A stretch of 56,791 nucleotides of DNA from positions 1-56,791 of the forward strand of contig SACH01000013.1 in the NCBI GenBank assembly GCA_009928645.1, written 5' to 3'. The stretch comes from Gammaproteobacteria bacterium. GTDB taxonomy: Bacteria > Pseudomonadota > Gammaproteobacteria > Chromatiales > Chromatiaceae. This document shows positions 43,180-52,063 of the stretch, one piece after another (position 1 is the stretch's first letter; every line of letters starts with the position of its first letter). A program made the position numbers and the translations under genes. The notes below the pieces were generated by a model. The model worked only from the letters and a program-made list of their open reading frames with translations, was not told where the DNA came from and did not search any database.

Positions 43180-43378
43180 TGAAATCATGAGGGAAGTCCA
43201 TGCCATCAAGGACGCGATTGGCGCGAAGTATGGCAATAATCCGGATGCTCTTTTCGAAGAGATTCAACTTGGTGAGGCCAGACTAAAAGCGGCCGGTATC
43301 CAAATTGTGTCCCCACCCGCCAATCCGGCAAATTTGCCTAACACTGTCTTGCAACGGACGCGCTTCGCTCACCGCTGA
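43172..43378 (+). CDS. Small putative antitoxin partner of the PIN protein
   Basis: A 68-residue protein starting MTDEIMREVHAIKDAIGAKY, a helical pattern seen in small proteins paired with PIN proteins. ATG 43172 overlaps the PIN stop and has GGAGG about nine bases before it. The last residues (LPNTVLQRTRFAHR) read through GC-rich DNA and may be extra. Direct evidence for antitoxin activity is absent. Confidence 0.6.
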   Translation: MTDEIMREVHAIKDAIGAKYGNNPDALFEEIQLGEARLKAAGIQIVSPPANPANLPNTVLQRTRFAHR

Positions 43379-43442
43379 ATTTGTCCGCCCGGCATCGGTG
43401 TGGCTCCCGAAGCGCCATGCTGCCTACCTATGGCTTACGGGT

Positions 43443-43471
43443 AAAAAAAGGCCCGCGTGCGCGGGCCTTTA
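43443..43471 (-). terminator. Intrinsic terminator of the qmo-hdr operon
   Basis: AAAGGCCCGCG (43447-43457) pairs perfectly with CGCGGGCCTTT (43460-43470). On the minus strand the stem is followed by a run of U (43449-43443). It lies about 65 bases after the hdrB stop at 43534. Confidence 0.9.
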
Positions 43472-43533
43472 AGGCTGGCGCTCAGGGCAGACGCAACTGC
43501 GCAAGCAACCCCGAAGCAGCGCGGGCGGAGCGG

Positions 43534-44433
43534 CTACTTGGCCGCCAGATCGTCTAGGGCCTTGGCGGGGATGATCTGGGCGTTGAGGGCGGCCTCCTTG
43601 GCGCTGCGGCCGAAGGCGACAGCCATCAAATTCGAGTAGTAGACCACTGGCATCTTGAACTGGGTGCCATAGGTGGCGTTGATCTCGTCCTGGTAGACCT
43701 CGACATTCATCTGGCACACCGGGCAGGGGGTGACGATGAGGTCAGCACCGTGGTCGTAGGCGGCCTCGATGATGCCCTTGACCATCTCCTGGGACTTGGC
43801 CGGCTCGGAGAAGGCCAGGGCGCCGCCGCAGCATTGCACTTTCTTCTCGTAGCCGGTCAGGGCGTCACCACCCAGGGCCTCCACCAGCTTGTCCAGGTAG
43901 CGGGGGTTCTCGTAGGACTCACCGGCGATACCGAAGGGCCGGTTGGTCTGGCAGCCGACGTAGCCGGCGATCTTGATCCCGGACAGGGGCTTCTTGACCT
44001 TGGCGGCGATGGTCTCGTAGCCGATATCCTCCACCAGCACCTCCGCCATGTGCTTGATGGGGGTGACGTTCTTGAGCTTGAGACCGGCCTCCGCCAAGGC
44101 GGTGTTGCACTCGGCCAGCAGGGACTGGTCCTCGTGCAGGCGCTCGGCGGCCTCGCGGGTGGAGAGCCAGCATGCGGCGCAGGTGGCGACGATGTCCTGA
44201 TTGGCATTGTGCTGTTCGGACAAGGCGATGTTACGCGCCGATAGGGTCAGGCGGGGCAGTTCGCCACCGCCGGCGTAACCGATGGAGGCGGCGCAGCAGT
44301 TCCAGTCGGGAATTTCGTTGAGCTGGACGTCGAGCTCCTCACACATGGTCTGCACCGAGACCAGGTAGTTGGAGGAGGAGGCGCCCTTCTGGGAGGAGCA
44401 ACCGGGATAGAAAGAATATTGTCGCTTGGCCAT
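43534..44433 (-). CDS. hdrB: HdrB-like subunit with two CCG domains
   Basis: A 299-residue protein with the two CCG (Cx31-39CCx35-37CxxC) motifs of heterodisulfide reductase subunit B: Cys12, Cys46-Cys47 and Cys85/Cys88 in the first, and YVGCQ, CCGG and TPCPVC in the second. In methanogens the CCG domain reduces heterodisulfide via noncubane [4Fe-4S] clusters. Here it is the last gene of a qmoA-qmoB-hdrC-hdrB set, so it probably passes electrons from QmoAB rather than acting on heterodisulfide. ATG 44433 has AGGAGG eight bases before it; an in-frame start at 44469 is rejected. Terminator follows. Confidence 0.9.
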   Translation of the reverse strand: MAKRQYSFYPGCSSQKGASSSNYLVSVQTMCEELDVQLNEIPDWNCCAASIGYAGGGELPRLTLSARNIALSEQHNANQDIVATCAACWLSTREAAERLHEDQSLLAECNTALAEAGLKLKNVTPIKHMAEVLVEDIGYETIAAKVKKPLSGIKIAGYVGCQTNRPFGIAGESYENPRYLDKLVEALGGDALTGYEKKVQCCGGALAFSEPAKSQEMVKGIIEAAYDHGADLIVTPCPVCQMNVEVYQDEINATYGTQFKMPVVYYSNLMAVAFGRSAKEAALNAQIIPAKALDDLAAK

Positions 44434-44446
44434 GGGTGTCTCCTCC

Positions 44447-45085
44447 TCAGGCGCCCTGACGGGCGCCATGCTGGGCGATACGGGCGTCTTCCAGATCCTG
44501 GGCCTTCTGGATGACTTTCTGGAAGCCGCTCAGGTCCTTGACGGCATGGCCGCCGAGGATCTCCATGGGGTTCATGCGGCCGGTCTTCATCATGTTCATG
44601 CCCAGCTTCTGCTTCTTGAGGGCGGTCTTGACGCCTTCGCCGAAGCCGTTCATGAAATACAGGGCCAGGCCGAGCTTGAGTTCGTTGACTCGCCCCTTCT
44701 TCATCAGGTTGTCCCAGAACATCTGGGCAAAGCGAGCGGTTGGCTGGTTCTGCGGCACCAGACCCAAGCGTTTGGCGTAGGTGGCCAGGCCGTGCATGAT
44801 GTGGGTGATGGGCAGTTCCCGCGGGCAGCGCACGATGCAGTTGTAGCAGGAGGTGCACATCCACATGGCGTCGGAGGACAGGACCTCCTCACGCTTGCCG
44901 GCGCGGATCATCATGAAGATTTCCTGCGGGGGGTGGGCCCAGAACTTGCCGAGGGGGCAGGAGCCGGAGCACACGCCACACTGCATGCACATCTTGACCC
45001 ACTCGCCCTCCTCGACGTTCGCCTCCACCTCCTTGAGGAAGTTGGTGCGATAGCGTTCGACCATCGCCGTGTTCAGATCGCTCAT
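44447..45085 (-). CDS. hdrC: HdrC-like iron-sulfur subunit
   Basis: A 212-residue protein with two [4Fe-4S] ferredoxin motifs: Cys33, 36, 39, 43 (CMQCGVCSGSCP) and Cys77, 80, 83, 87 (CTSCYNCIVRCP). It lacks a membrane domain, unlike QmoC, which fuses HdrC and a cytochrome b-like HdrE. It is the electron transfer partner of HdrB. The start is near a Shine-Dalgarno (GAGAGAGG, in the gap after qmoB). A 13-base gap separates it from hdrB. Confidence 0.92.
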   Translation of the reverse strand: MSDLNTAMVERYRTNFLKEVEANVEEGEWVKMCMQCGVCSGSCPLGKFWAHPPQEIFMMIRAGKREEVLSSDAMWMCTSCYNCIVRCPRELPITHIMHGLATYAKRLGLVPQNQPTARFAQMFWDNLMKKGRVNELKLGLALYFMNGFGEGVKTALKKQKLGMNMMKTGRMNPMEILGGHAVKDLSGFQKVIQKAQDLEDARIAQHGARQGA

Positions 45086-45133
45086 TGTCGGTATTCCTCT
45101 CTCCTGGGGCGCGCCGGGGCACGCCCCAGCTCG

Positions 45134-47419
45134 TCAGAACTTGAAGGGGCTCATGCCGATCTTTTCGACCGTCGCGGCCATGTCGTTGATGATTTGCGGG
45201 GCACGCTGGACGTCGGTGATGGCGACCTCGTAGACCTGGATGCGCTCCTGCTCCAGGTTGAGCTGCTGGAGGGTGTCGCCCACCTTGCTCAGGCGCTCGG
45301 CGGCCATCTTGGAGCCGCGCACGAAGTGGCACTGGTAGTCGTCGTCGCGGCGGCAGCCCATGAGGACGATGCCGTCATAGCCCGAGTTGAGGGCATCGGT
45401 GATCCAGGACAGGCTGACCGAGCCCAGGCAGCGCACCGGGATGACGCGGGCGAAGGGCGAGATCTGGCCGCCGGACTGGGCGGCCATGTCCAGGGCCGGG
45501 TAGGCGTCGTTCTCGCAGGCCAGGGCCAGGATGCGGGGCTTCTCGGAAAACTCGTCCGGCATGTCAACGGCCTTGATCTGCTGGCCGATGGTCTCGATGG
45601 AGTAGTTCTCGAAGGAGATGACGCGCACCGGGCAGGCACCCATGCAGGTGCCGCAGCGCCGGCAGCGGGACTCGTTGAACTGCGGGTAAGCCCGTTCGTC
45701 CTCGTTGATGGCGCCGAAGGGGCACTCCACGGTGCAGCGCTTGCACTGGGTGCAGCCTTCCTTGCGGAAGGTGGGGTAGGAGAGATCGCCGACGCGGGGG
45801 TGGGCGCCGGCACCGCGGGCGGCGTTCTCGGCGGCCTGGATGGCCTTGAGGGTGGCGCCGGCGGCGTCGTCGATGGCCTGCTTCATGTCCATGGGCCGGC
45901 GCACGGGACCGGCGGCGTAGATGCCGGTGCGGCGGGTCTCATAGGGGAAACAGATGAAGTGGGAATCGACGAAGCCGTGCTTCAGGTGCGGCAGGTCGGT
46001 ACCCTGGCGATAGTCGAGGTTGAGGATGGAGGGCGGGGCTACCTCCAGGACCTTGCGCGCGGCGGCCTTCTCCTCCTCGGTGGGGGCCTCGTCCACGGCG
46101 AGCTGGGCGTAGGGGTCTGGGCCCGTGTTGGGCACCTGGCCGGTGGCGAGCACCACCAGGTCGCAGTCCATGGCGGTGTCCTCTTCCAGGATCAGGTCCT
46201 TGAACTTGACCGTGAGTTGGCCGCCGTTGATGTCGACGGCGCTGGCCTTGCCCTTGGAGAAGGTGACCTGGGCCTGCTGACCGGCGCGGTAGAAGTCCTC
46301 GCCGGCGGCGCCGGGGGTGCGCAGGTCGTCGAAGAGCACGGTGGCGTCGCAGCCCGGGTTCTGGGCCTTGAAGTACATGGCCTGCTTGATGGATTCGGTG
46401 CAGCAGAAGCCCGAGCAGTAGGGCAGATGGCCCTCCTGATCCGAGCGCTGGCCGGCGCACTGGATGAAGGCCACCGCCTTGACCTCCTTGCCGTCGGAGG
46501 GGCGCTTGAGGGGCCCGCCGTTGGCGGCCTTGGCCAGGCGCTCCAGCTCGAAGTTGGTCACCACGTCCGGCGACTTGCCGTAGGCGAATTCCGGCAAGAG
46601 GTTGGCGTCGTAGGGCTTGTAATCGGTGGCCTGGACGATGGCGCCAAAGTTCTCGGTGACCGTGCTGCCGGACTCGACGCTGATGTCGGCGGAGAAGCGC
46701 CCCGGGGCGCCGCTGGTCTTGGTGACCTTGGCGTTGAGGTGGACCTGGATCTTAGGATTGGCCTGGACCGCGGCGATCATCTCCGCCACGCCCGGATCCT
46801 CGGGCTGGGGCAGGGGCGCGGTGCGGGCGTTGGAGACGCCGACCGGGGCAGCGCGGAAGGGCACGCGCTTGTAGAGGTCCTTGTAGACCCCGCCCAGTTC
46901 ACCCTCGTCGCACACCAGGTGGACGCCGTAGCCGGCCTTGGCCGCCTCCAGGGCGGAGGTCATGGCGGTGACGCCATTGCCCACCACCATCAGGGTGCGG
47001 TTGAGGGGCTGCTCACCGGAACCGCTGGGCTGGGTCATGAAGCGGACCTCGGCGCAGGCCATGCGCACATAGTCGTCCGCCATCTCCTGGGTGGTTTCCT
47101 GGTGCTCGTCACCCTCGGGCCGCAGCCAGATGACGCCCTCGCGCAGGTTGGCGCGGGACATGGCCACCTCGGGGAAACTGAAGGCCTCGACCTTAGCTCG
47201 CCGCGAGCAAGCGGCGATCATGATGTGGGTAGCGTTACCGGCGGCGATGTCGTCGCGGATCAGTTGCACGCCCTCGGCGGAGCACAACATGGAGTGCTCC
47301 TTGCAGGCGGCCATCTTGCCCTCGCGGGTGGCGATCTGGATGAGCTGCCTGGTGTCCAGGCGCTCACCGATACCGCAGCCGGTGCAAAGATAGCCGGCGA
47401 ATTTCTTGTCTGCTGCCAT
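45134..47419 (-). CDS. qmoB: QmoB: HdrA-like flavoprotein with MvhD-like C-terminus
   Basis: A 761-residue protein homologous to HdrA, part of the Qmo (quinone-interacting membrane-bound oxidoreductase) system that feeds electrons to or from APS reductase. Its N-terminal Cys site is LCTGCGIGERLD; the FAD domain has LMVVGNGVTAMTSALEAAKA. Two ferredoxin-type clusters are at CTQCKRCTVECP and CRRCGTCMGACP. The C-terminal domain (ILALACENDAYPALD, GCRRDDDYQCHFVRG, MGCRRDD) is MvhD-like. ATG 47419 gives the MAADKKFAGYLC start; the in-frame 5' extension overlaps qmoA and is rejected. Confidence 0.92.
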   Translation of the reverse strand: MAADKKFAGYLCTGCGIGERLDTRQLIQIATREGKMAACKEHSMLCSAEGVQLIRDDIAAGNATHIMIAACSRRAKVEAFSFPEVAMSRANLREGVIWLRPEGDEHQETTQEMADDYVRMACAEVRFMTQPSGSGEQPLNRTLMVVGNGVTAMTSALEAAKAGYGVHLVCDEGELGGVYKDLYKRVPFRAAPVGVSNARTAPLPQPEDPGVAEMIAAVQANPKIQVHLNAKVTKTSGAPGRFSADISVESGSTVTENFGAIVQATDYKPYDANLLPEFAYGKSPDVVTNFELERLAKAANGGPLKRPSDGKEVKAVAFIQCAGQRSDQEGHLPYCSGFCCTESIKQAMYFKAQNPGCDATVLFDDLRTPGAAGEDFYRAGQQAQVTFSKGKASAVDINGGQLTVKFKDLILEEDTAMDCDLVVLATGQVPNTGPDPYAQLAVDEAPTEEEKAAARKVLEVAPPSILNLDYRQGTDLPHLKHGFVDSHFICFPYETRRTGIYAAGPVRRPMDMKQAIDDAAGATLKAIQAAENAARGAGAHPRVGDLSYPTFRKEGCTQCKRCTVECPFGAINEDERAYPQFNESRCRRCGTCMGACPVRVISFENYSIETIGQQIKAVDMPDEFSEKPRILALACENDAYPALDMAAQSGGQISPFARVIPVRCLGSVSLSWITDALNSGYDGIVLMGCRRDDDYQCHFVRGSKMAAERLSKVGDTLQQLNLEQERIQVYEVAITDVQRAPQIINDMAATVEKIGMSPFKF

Positions 47420-47423
47420 GGTA

Positions 47424-48707
47424 TTAAACCTCCACTCCGGCGGCGCCGTGAACGACCTGGATGGCGCGCAGCGCCGCGCCAGTGGCATGCTGAACCGCCC
47501 GGTTCACGTCCAGGGCGTCGGAGGCGCAGCCGGCGGCGAAGACGCCACCATTGGCCTCGTCGGCCTCGATGAAGCCCTCGCGGTTCAGGACGATGTCGAC
47601 CGGGAAGCTGGCCTGATCCACCGAGGGCTCCATGCCAATGGCCAGAACCACCAGGTCGAAGCTGTCCGCGAAACGGTTATAGCCCTCGGTGTCCACGCCG
47701 TGGACCACCGGATTGCCCTCCTTGTCGGCGACGATGGATGCGGGCTTGGACTTGATGAACTTGACCTGCTCGATGCCCCGCACCTTGGCGTAAAAGTCCT
47801 CGAAGCGGTCAATGGCGCGCAGGTCGATGTAGTAGACGCTGACGTCGGCCTCGGCACCCCAGGCGTCCGCCACGTAGGTGCACTGCTTGAGGCTCGCCAT
47901 GCAGCAGATGCGCGAGCAGTGCAGCAGGTGGTTGCGATCGCGGGAGCCGGCGCATTGGATGAAGGCGACCTTCTTGGCCTCCTTGCCGTCGGAGGGCCGC
48001 ACCAGCTTGCCGCCGGTGGGACCCTGGGGATCGGCCAGGCGCTCGAACTCCACCGAGGTGATGACATTGGGGAAGCGGTCGTAGCCGTAGGGCTGGATCT
48101 TGGCGGCATCGTAGGGCTGCCAACCGGTGGCCCAGATGACGGCGCCGCAGGGGAAGTCGATGTTTTCTTCCTTCATGTCGAGATCGACGGCCCCGTACTT
48201 GCAGGCGGCCTTGGCCTGCTCCGCCTCGGGGGTGCCGATCAGGCGTGGGTCGAGGACGTACTGGGCGGGGTGGGCCATGCGGTAGGGCAGGTAGGCCCCC
48301 TTGCGCTTGCCCAGGCCATAGTTGTACTCGTCGTCAAACTCGCTGCTGACGGCCTTCTCGCAATCGCCACAGGCAGTGCAGTTGCCGTTGATGTAGCGCG
48401 GGGAAATCCTGACGGTGGCGGTGTAGTTACCCTTCTCGCCCTTGAGCCCGGTGACCTCGGCCATGGTGAGGACGCGCAGGTTGGGGTTCATCTTGGCCCG
48501 GCGCTGGTTGATCTCCAGACCACAGGTGGGGAAGCAGAGCTTGGGGAAATACTTGTAGAGCTGGGAGACGCGGCCACCCAGATAAGGACGCTTTTCAACG
48601 AGCACGACCTGTTTGCCCGTCTCGGCGGCCTCGAGGGCGGCGGTCATGCCGCTGATGCCACCACCGACCACCAGAATGGTCTCGTTGGTTGCGACGACTT
48701 CCGTCAT
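47424..48707 (-). CDS. qmoA: QmoA: HdrA-like flavoprotein
   Basis: A 427-residue protein homologous to HdrA. The Rossmann FAD motif is ILVVGGGISGMTAALEAAE (residues about 10-28), followed by LVEKRPYLGGR. Iron-sulfur Cys are in FPTCGLE, NCTACGDCEKAV and LHCSRICCMASL. ATG 48707 has GGAGGAAA before it, and an upstream in-frame start at 48746 lacks one. It is the first gene of the minus-strand operon and probably forms the QmoAB core that interacts with ApsAB. aprAB genes are not in this window. Confidence 0.92.
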   Translation of the reverse strand: MTEVVATNETILVVGGGISGMTAALEAAETGKQVVLVEKRPYLGGRVSQLYKYFPKLCFPTCGLEINQRRAKMNPNLRVLTMAEVTGLKGEKGNYTATVRISPRYINGNCTACGDCEKAVSSEFDDEYNYGLGKRKGAYLPYRMAHPAQYVLDPRLIGTPEAEQAKAACKYGAVDLDMKEENIDFPCGAVIWATGWQPYDAAKIQPYGYDRFPNVITSVEFERLADPQGPTGGKLVRPSDGKEAKKVAFIQCAGSRDRNHLLHCSRICCMASLKQCTYVADAWGAEADVSVYYIDLRAIDRFEDFYAKVRGIEQVKFIKSKPASIVADKEGNPVVHGVDTEGYNRFADSFDLVVLAIGMEPSVDQASFPVDIVLNREGFIEADEANGGVFAAGCASDALDVNRAVQHATGAALRAIQVVHGAAGVEV

Positions 48708-49273
48708 GGACTTTCCTCCGTCTAGCGGAATAGGTTTGGCGAACAACCGGACGGTGGGCGAGCGAGTGGCCTCCGCCGTTGCCGTTTAGCGGACCCCTTG
48801 AAAATCGCCATCCTGGTAATCACTTCAAGGCGCATGGCCAGATCCGGACCCGGTCATGTCTCAAATCAACCTGTTAGAGGTTGTTGCGGCGCCTACTTCC
48901 CGCAGCGCCTGGTCAAGACGTAATCCCGCGCAGGGGCGGGATTTTCACTGGGGCAGAATACCTTTTCGCTCCAGCAGTCGCTACTATCCATCAGGGATAA
49001 TTCCCAGTATGCCAGCCGACTAATCAGCGTTCGTCATGGCGCGGTGCCCTACTGGGTGGACTGTCCGGAGGCGGATGATGGTTGACACCTAATTCACCGG
49101 GTGTGGCCGTCACGGCGGGTGCGGGTCGTCAGGCCGCCAGCCATGGTCACCGATGGGAACAGAGGCAACCAGGTCAAGCAATCGCGAGCGTTCGCTTGAC
49201 CTGGTGGGGAGGTGAGGATGGGTGGGCGCTCAGGCCCGGGGCGGGATGGGGATTAGGGGCGACCGAGGTCGAC
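48708..49273. other. Long intergenic region before qmoA
   Basis: About 565 bases without a supported gene. It must hold the qmoA promoter (minus strand), which I cannot pin down; TTGAAG with a 17-base spacer and a poor -10 near the right place is the best I see. AATCCCGC (48922-48929) pairs with GCGGGATT (48936-48943), followed by two T on the plus strand, a terminator-like hairpin of unknown source. Confidence 0.35.
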
Positions 49274-49513
49274 CTAGCCCTGGCGTAGGCGGGTGTAAAT
49301 TTCGTCCTTGAGTTCCGCACGCCGAAACTTCATGGACTCGATGCTTTCATCGGCGATGGGGAGCCCGCGCTCCTCGAGCTCGCGGATTTCATCATCGAGA
49401 CTGTCGTGTCGCTTGACCAGGTCAGCGAAGGTGGCGTCGGTAGCGCACAGGGCCTCGAGTTTCTGGTGATATTCCGGAAATTCGTGATCGATATCGTGGT
49501 GCTCGGAAAGCAT
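49274..49513 (-). CDS. DUF465 family protein (YdcH-like)
   Basis: A 79-residue protein: MLSEHHDIDHEFPEYHQKLE, then LDDEIRELEERG and MKFRRAELKDEIYTRL. These are typical for DUF465 (YdcH), small helical proteins of unknown function. ATG 49513 has AGAGAGG just before it and fits family length; an in-frame start at 49585 adds 24 residues out of family. It follows the EF-G gene on the same strand by 120 bases, with a 10-bp hairpin (49586-49608) between. Confidence 0.88.
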   Translation of the reverse strand: MLSEHHDIDHEFPEYHQKLEALCATDATFADLVKRHDSLDDEIRELEERGLPIADESIESMKFRRAELKDEIYTRLRQG

Positions 49514-49585
49514 TTCGCCTCTCTCAGGTTCAGGGGCGGCAACGGACCCGGTCAGCGAGGCCGGTGCCAGCGGGAGATGAGCCAC

Positions 49586-49608
49586 GCTCGCCGGTCAGAC
49601 CGGCGAGC
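49586..49608. repeat. 10-bp hairpin after the EF-G gene
   Basis: GCTCGCCGGT (49586-49595) pairs with ACCGGCGAGC (49599-49608). It has a 3-base loop and no U-tract. Confidence 0.5.
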
Positions 49609-49633
49609 ATCCAGCGGATCGGGGATCGGTTGA

Positions 49634-51715
49634 TCAGCCCTTCTTGCGCTCCTGTACCTCCTTGATCACGGCCTCGGCCACCTGCTTGGGGCAGGGCGCG
49701 TAATGGGAGAATTCCATGGAAAATTGCCCGCGCCCGGAGGTCATGGTGCGCAGGTCACCGATGTAACCGAACATCTCGCTCAGGGGGCAGTCGGCCTTGA
49801 CGCGCACCCCGTTGGGCCCCGATTCCTGCGCCTTGATCATACCCCGACGGCGGTTGAGATCGCCAATGACGTCGCCGACGTGGTCCTCCGGGGTGAAGAC
49901 GTCGACCTTCATGATCGGCTCCATCAACTGGGGCGAGGCCTTGGGTACCGACTGGCGATAGCCACCCTTGGCGGCGATCTCGTAGGCGATGGCGGAGGAG
50001 TCCACCGGGTGGTAGCTGCCGTCGATGAGGGTGACCTTGACGTCCAGGAGCGGGAAGCCAGCCAGGACGCCTTCCTTCATGCTGTCCCGGAAGCCCTTGT
50101 CCACCGCGGGCCAGAACTCGCGGGGCACGGTGCCGCCAGTGACCACGGACTCGAACTGGTAGCCGGCGCCGGGCTCGCCGGGCTCGACGGCATACTCGAT
50201 GCGGGCGAACTGGCCCGAACCACCGGTCTGCTTTTTGTGGGTGTAGCTGTCCTCGACGCGCTTGGTGAGGGTCTCGCGGTAGGCCACCTGGGGCTTGCCG
50301 ACCTCGACCTCGATGCCGTGGGTGCGCTTGAGGATGTCGACCTTGATGTCCAGGTGCAGCTCGCCCATACCCTTGATAATGGTCTCGCCACTCTCCTGGT
50401 CGGTCTCGACGCGGAAGGAGGGGTCCTCCTGAATCATCTTATTGAGGGCCACGCCCAGCTTGTCGGAGCCATTCTTGTCCCGGGGGGCGATGGCGATGGA
50501 GATGACCGGGTCGGGGAAGACCATGGGCTCCAGGGTCGCCGGATGCTTAGGATCGCAGAGGGTGTGACCGGTCTGGGTGTTCTTCATGCCCAGCAGGGCG
50601 ACGATGTCGCCGGCCTGGGCCGAGTCCAGCTCCTCGCGGGAGTCGGCGTGCATCTCGACGATACGGCCGATGCGCTCGGTCTTGCCAGTGAAGGTGTTCA
50701 GCACCGAGTCGCCCTTCTTGATCTTCCCGGAGTAGATGCGGGTGAAGGTCAGGGCGCCGAAGCGGTCATCCATGATCTTGAAGGCCAGGGCGCGCAGGGG
50801 TCGGTCGGGATCGACGATGGCGTATTCACCGGTCTCGTTGCCCTCCAGGTCGACCTCGGGCTGGGGCTTGACCTCCATGGGATTGGGCAGATAGTCCACC
50901 ACGGCGTCGAGCACCAGTTGCATGCCCTTGTTCTTGAACGAGGAGCCGCAGTAGGTGGGGAAGAAGTCGAGGTTGATGGCGCCCTTGCGGATGCAGGCCT
51001 TGATCGTCTCGATGTCAGGCTCCTCGCCCTCCAGATACTTCTCCAGGGCCGCGTCATCCTGCTCCAGGGCGGTCTCGATCAGCTTTTCGCGCCACTCCTC
51101 GACCTGGTCGGCCATGTCCGCCGGGACATCCTGAAGGGTGAAGTTCTCCGGGGCACCGGAGTCGTCCCAGACCCAGGCCTTGCGGGTCAGCAAATCGACG
51201 ACGCCGGTGAAAGTGCTCTCCAGGCCGATGGGTAGGACCATCACCAGGGGACGGGCGCCCAGCACGTTCTGTACCTGGTCGACAACCCGGTAGAAGTTGG
51301 CGCCGATGCGGTCGAGCTTGTTGACGTAGATGATGCGGGCGACCCGGGAGTCGTTGGCGTAGCGCCAATTGGTCTCGGACTGGGGCTCGACGCCGCCGGA
51401 GCCGCAGAAGACACCGATGCCGCCGTCCAGGACCTTGAGGGAGCGATAGACCTCGATGGTGAAGTCGACGTGGCCGGGGGTGTCGATGACGTTCAGCCGG
51501 CAGCCCTTCCACTGGCAGGAGGTGGCGGCGGACTGGATGGTGATGCCGCGCTCGGCCTCCTGCTCCATGAAGTCCATGGTGGACTCGCCGTCATGCACCT
51601 CACCCAGGCGGTGAATCTTGCCGGTGAGCTTGAGAATACGCTCGGTAGTCGTCGTCTTTCCCGCGTCCACGTGGGCGAAGATACCGATGTTTCGGTAGTT
51701 TGAGAGGTCTGTCAT
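49634..51715 (-). CDS. fusA: Elongation factor G, stand-alone copy
   Basis: A 693-residue translational GTPase. GTPase motifs: G1 [16 protein letters not shown]3 DTPGHVDF, G4 [10 protein letters not shown]; switch I region [14 protein letters not shown]. Domains II-V follow ([27 protein letters not shown]). It is not inside a str operon (no rpsL, rpsG, tuf nearby), so it is likely the second EF-G copy, as in Pseudomonas and many Proteobacteria. Start ATG 51715 ([11 protein letters not shown]) is favoured over an upstream in-frame start at 51775, which has no EF-G homology. The bacterium may have another fusA elsewhere. Confidence 0.93.
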   Translation of the reverse strand: MTDLSNYRNIGIFAHVDAGKTTTTERILKLTGKIHRLGEVHDGESTMDFMEQEAERGITIQSAATSCQWKGCRLNVIDTPGHVDFTIEVYRSLKVLDGGIGVFCGSGGVEPQSETNWRYANDSRVARIIYVNKLDRIGANFYRVVDQVQNVLGARPLVMVLPIGLESTFTGVVDLLTRKAWVWDDSGAPENFTLQDVPADMADQVEEWREKLIETALEQDDAALEKYLEGEEPDIETIKACIRKGAINLDFFPTYCGSSFKNKGMQLVLDAVVDYLPNPMEVKPQPEVDLEGNETGEYAIVDPDRPLRALAFKIMDDRFGALTFTRIYSGKIKKGDSVLNTFTGKTERIGRIVEMHADSREELDSAQAGDIVALLGMKNTQTGHTLCDPKHPATLEPMVFPDPVISIAIAPRDKNGSDKLGVALNKMIQEDPSFRVETDQESGETIIKGMGELHLDIKVDILKRTHGIEVEVGKPQVAYRETLTKRVEDSYTHKKQTGGSGQFARIEYAVEPGEPGAGYQFESVVTGGTVPREFWPAVDKGFRDSMKEGVLAGFPLLDVKVTLIDGSYHPVDSSAIAYEIAAKGGYRQSVPKASPQLMEPIMKVDVFTPEDHVGDVIGDLNRRRGMIKAQESGPNGVRVKADCPLSEMFGYIGDLRTMTSGRGQFSMEFSHYAPCPKQVAEAVIKEVQERKKG

Positions 51716-51986
51716 TGCTGCTTCCTGGGGTTTACCAAACCGGGCCTGGTGGGGTTTGGAACGAAACCGCGCCAAGGATCGGGGGACGGGAGGAGGCGGG
51801 GTTTGCGAGGCCCACCTCTAAGAAACCCTCAATTATAGGCACGTTAAGCAAGCCCAGACAAGAATTGCCGGCAATAATTTCTCCGCGTTGCGCGGTGGCC
51901 CGGAAGTTTCCCCAGGCGTTTTCCGGGCCGTTCGCCGCCAGGAATAGCCTGCGACGATGGAGATGGGCAAACAGCCTTCGCTCGCC

Positions 51987-52017
51987 CTCCCGTCTGGCGT
52001 CCCCCGCCAGACGGGAG
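51987..52017. repeat. Perfect 13-bp stem related to the 98-bp palindrome arms
   Basis: CTCCCGTCTGGCG (51987-51999) pairs with CGCCAGACGGGAG (52005-52017), five-base loop. GTCTGGCG and CGCCAGAC are the same inner arms as in the 98-bp elements, so this may be a shorter member of that family. It lies before the namZ-like gene. Confidence 0.7.
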
Positions 52018-52063
52018 CGAGTATGCTTTACCCTCTGCTCAACTCTCAGGATCGACCCAGGAC

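Noticed and set aside
44426..47572. A 1048-codon open frame on the plus strand opposite hdrC and qmoB
   Set aside because: It mirrors conserved minus-strand genes and has a low-complexity Ala/Gly/Val/His composition typical of antisense frames in GC-rich DNA.
49082..49288. A 68-codon ORF on the plus strand
   Set aside because: Gly/Trp-rich with no family likeness; probably chance.
49703..51235. A 510-codon plus-strand open frame opposite EF-G
   Set aside because: Antisense shadow of EF-G; no motif, no ribosome site.
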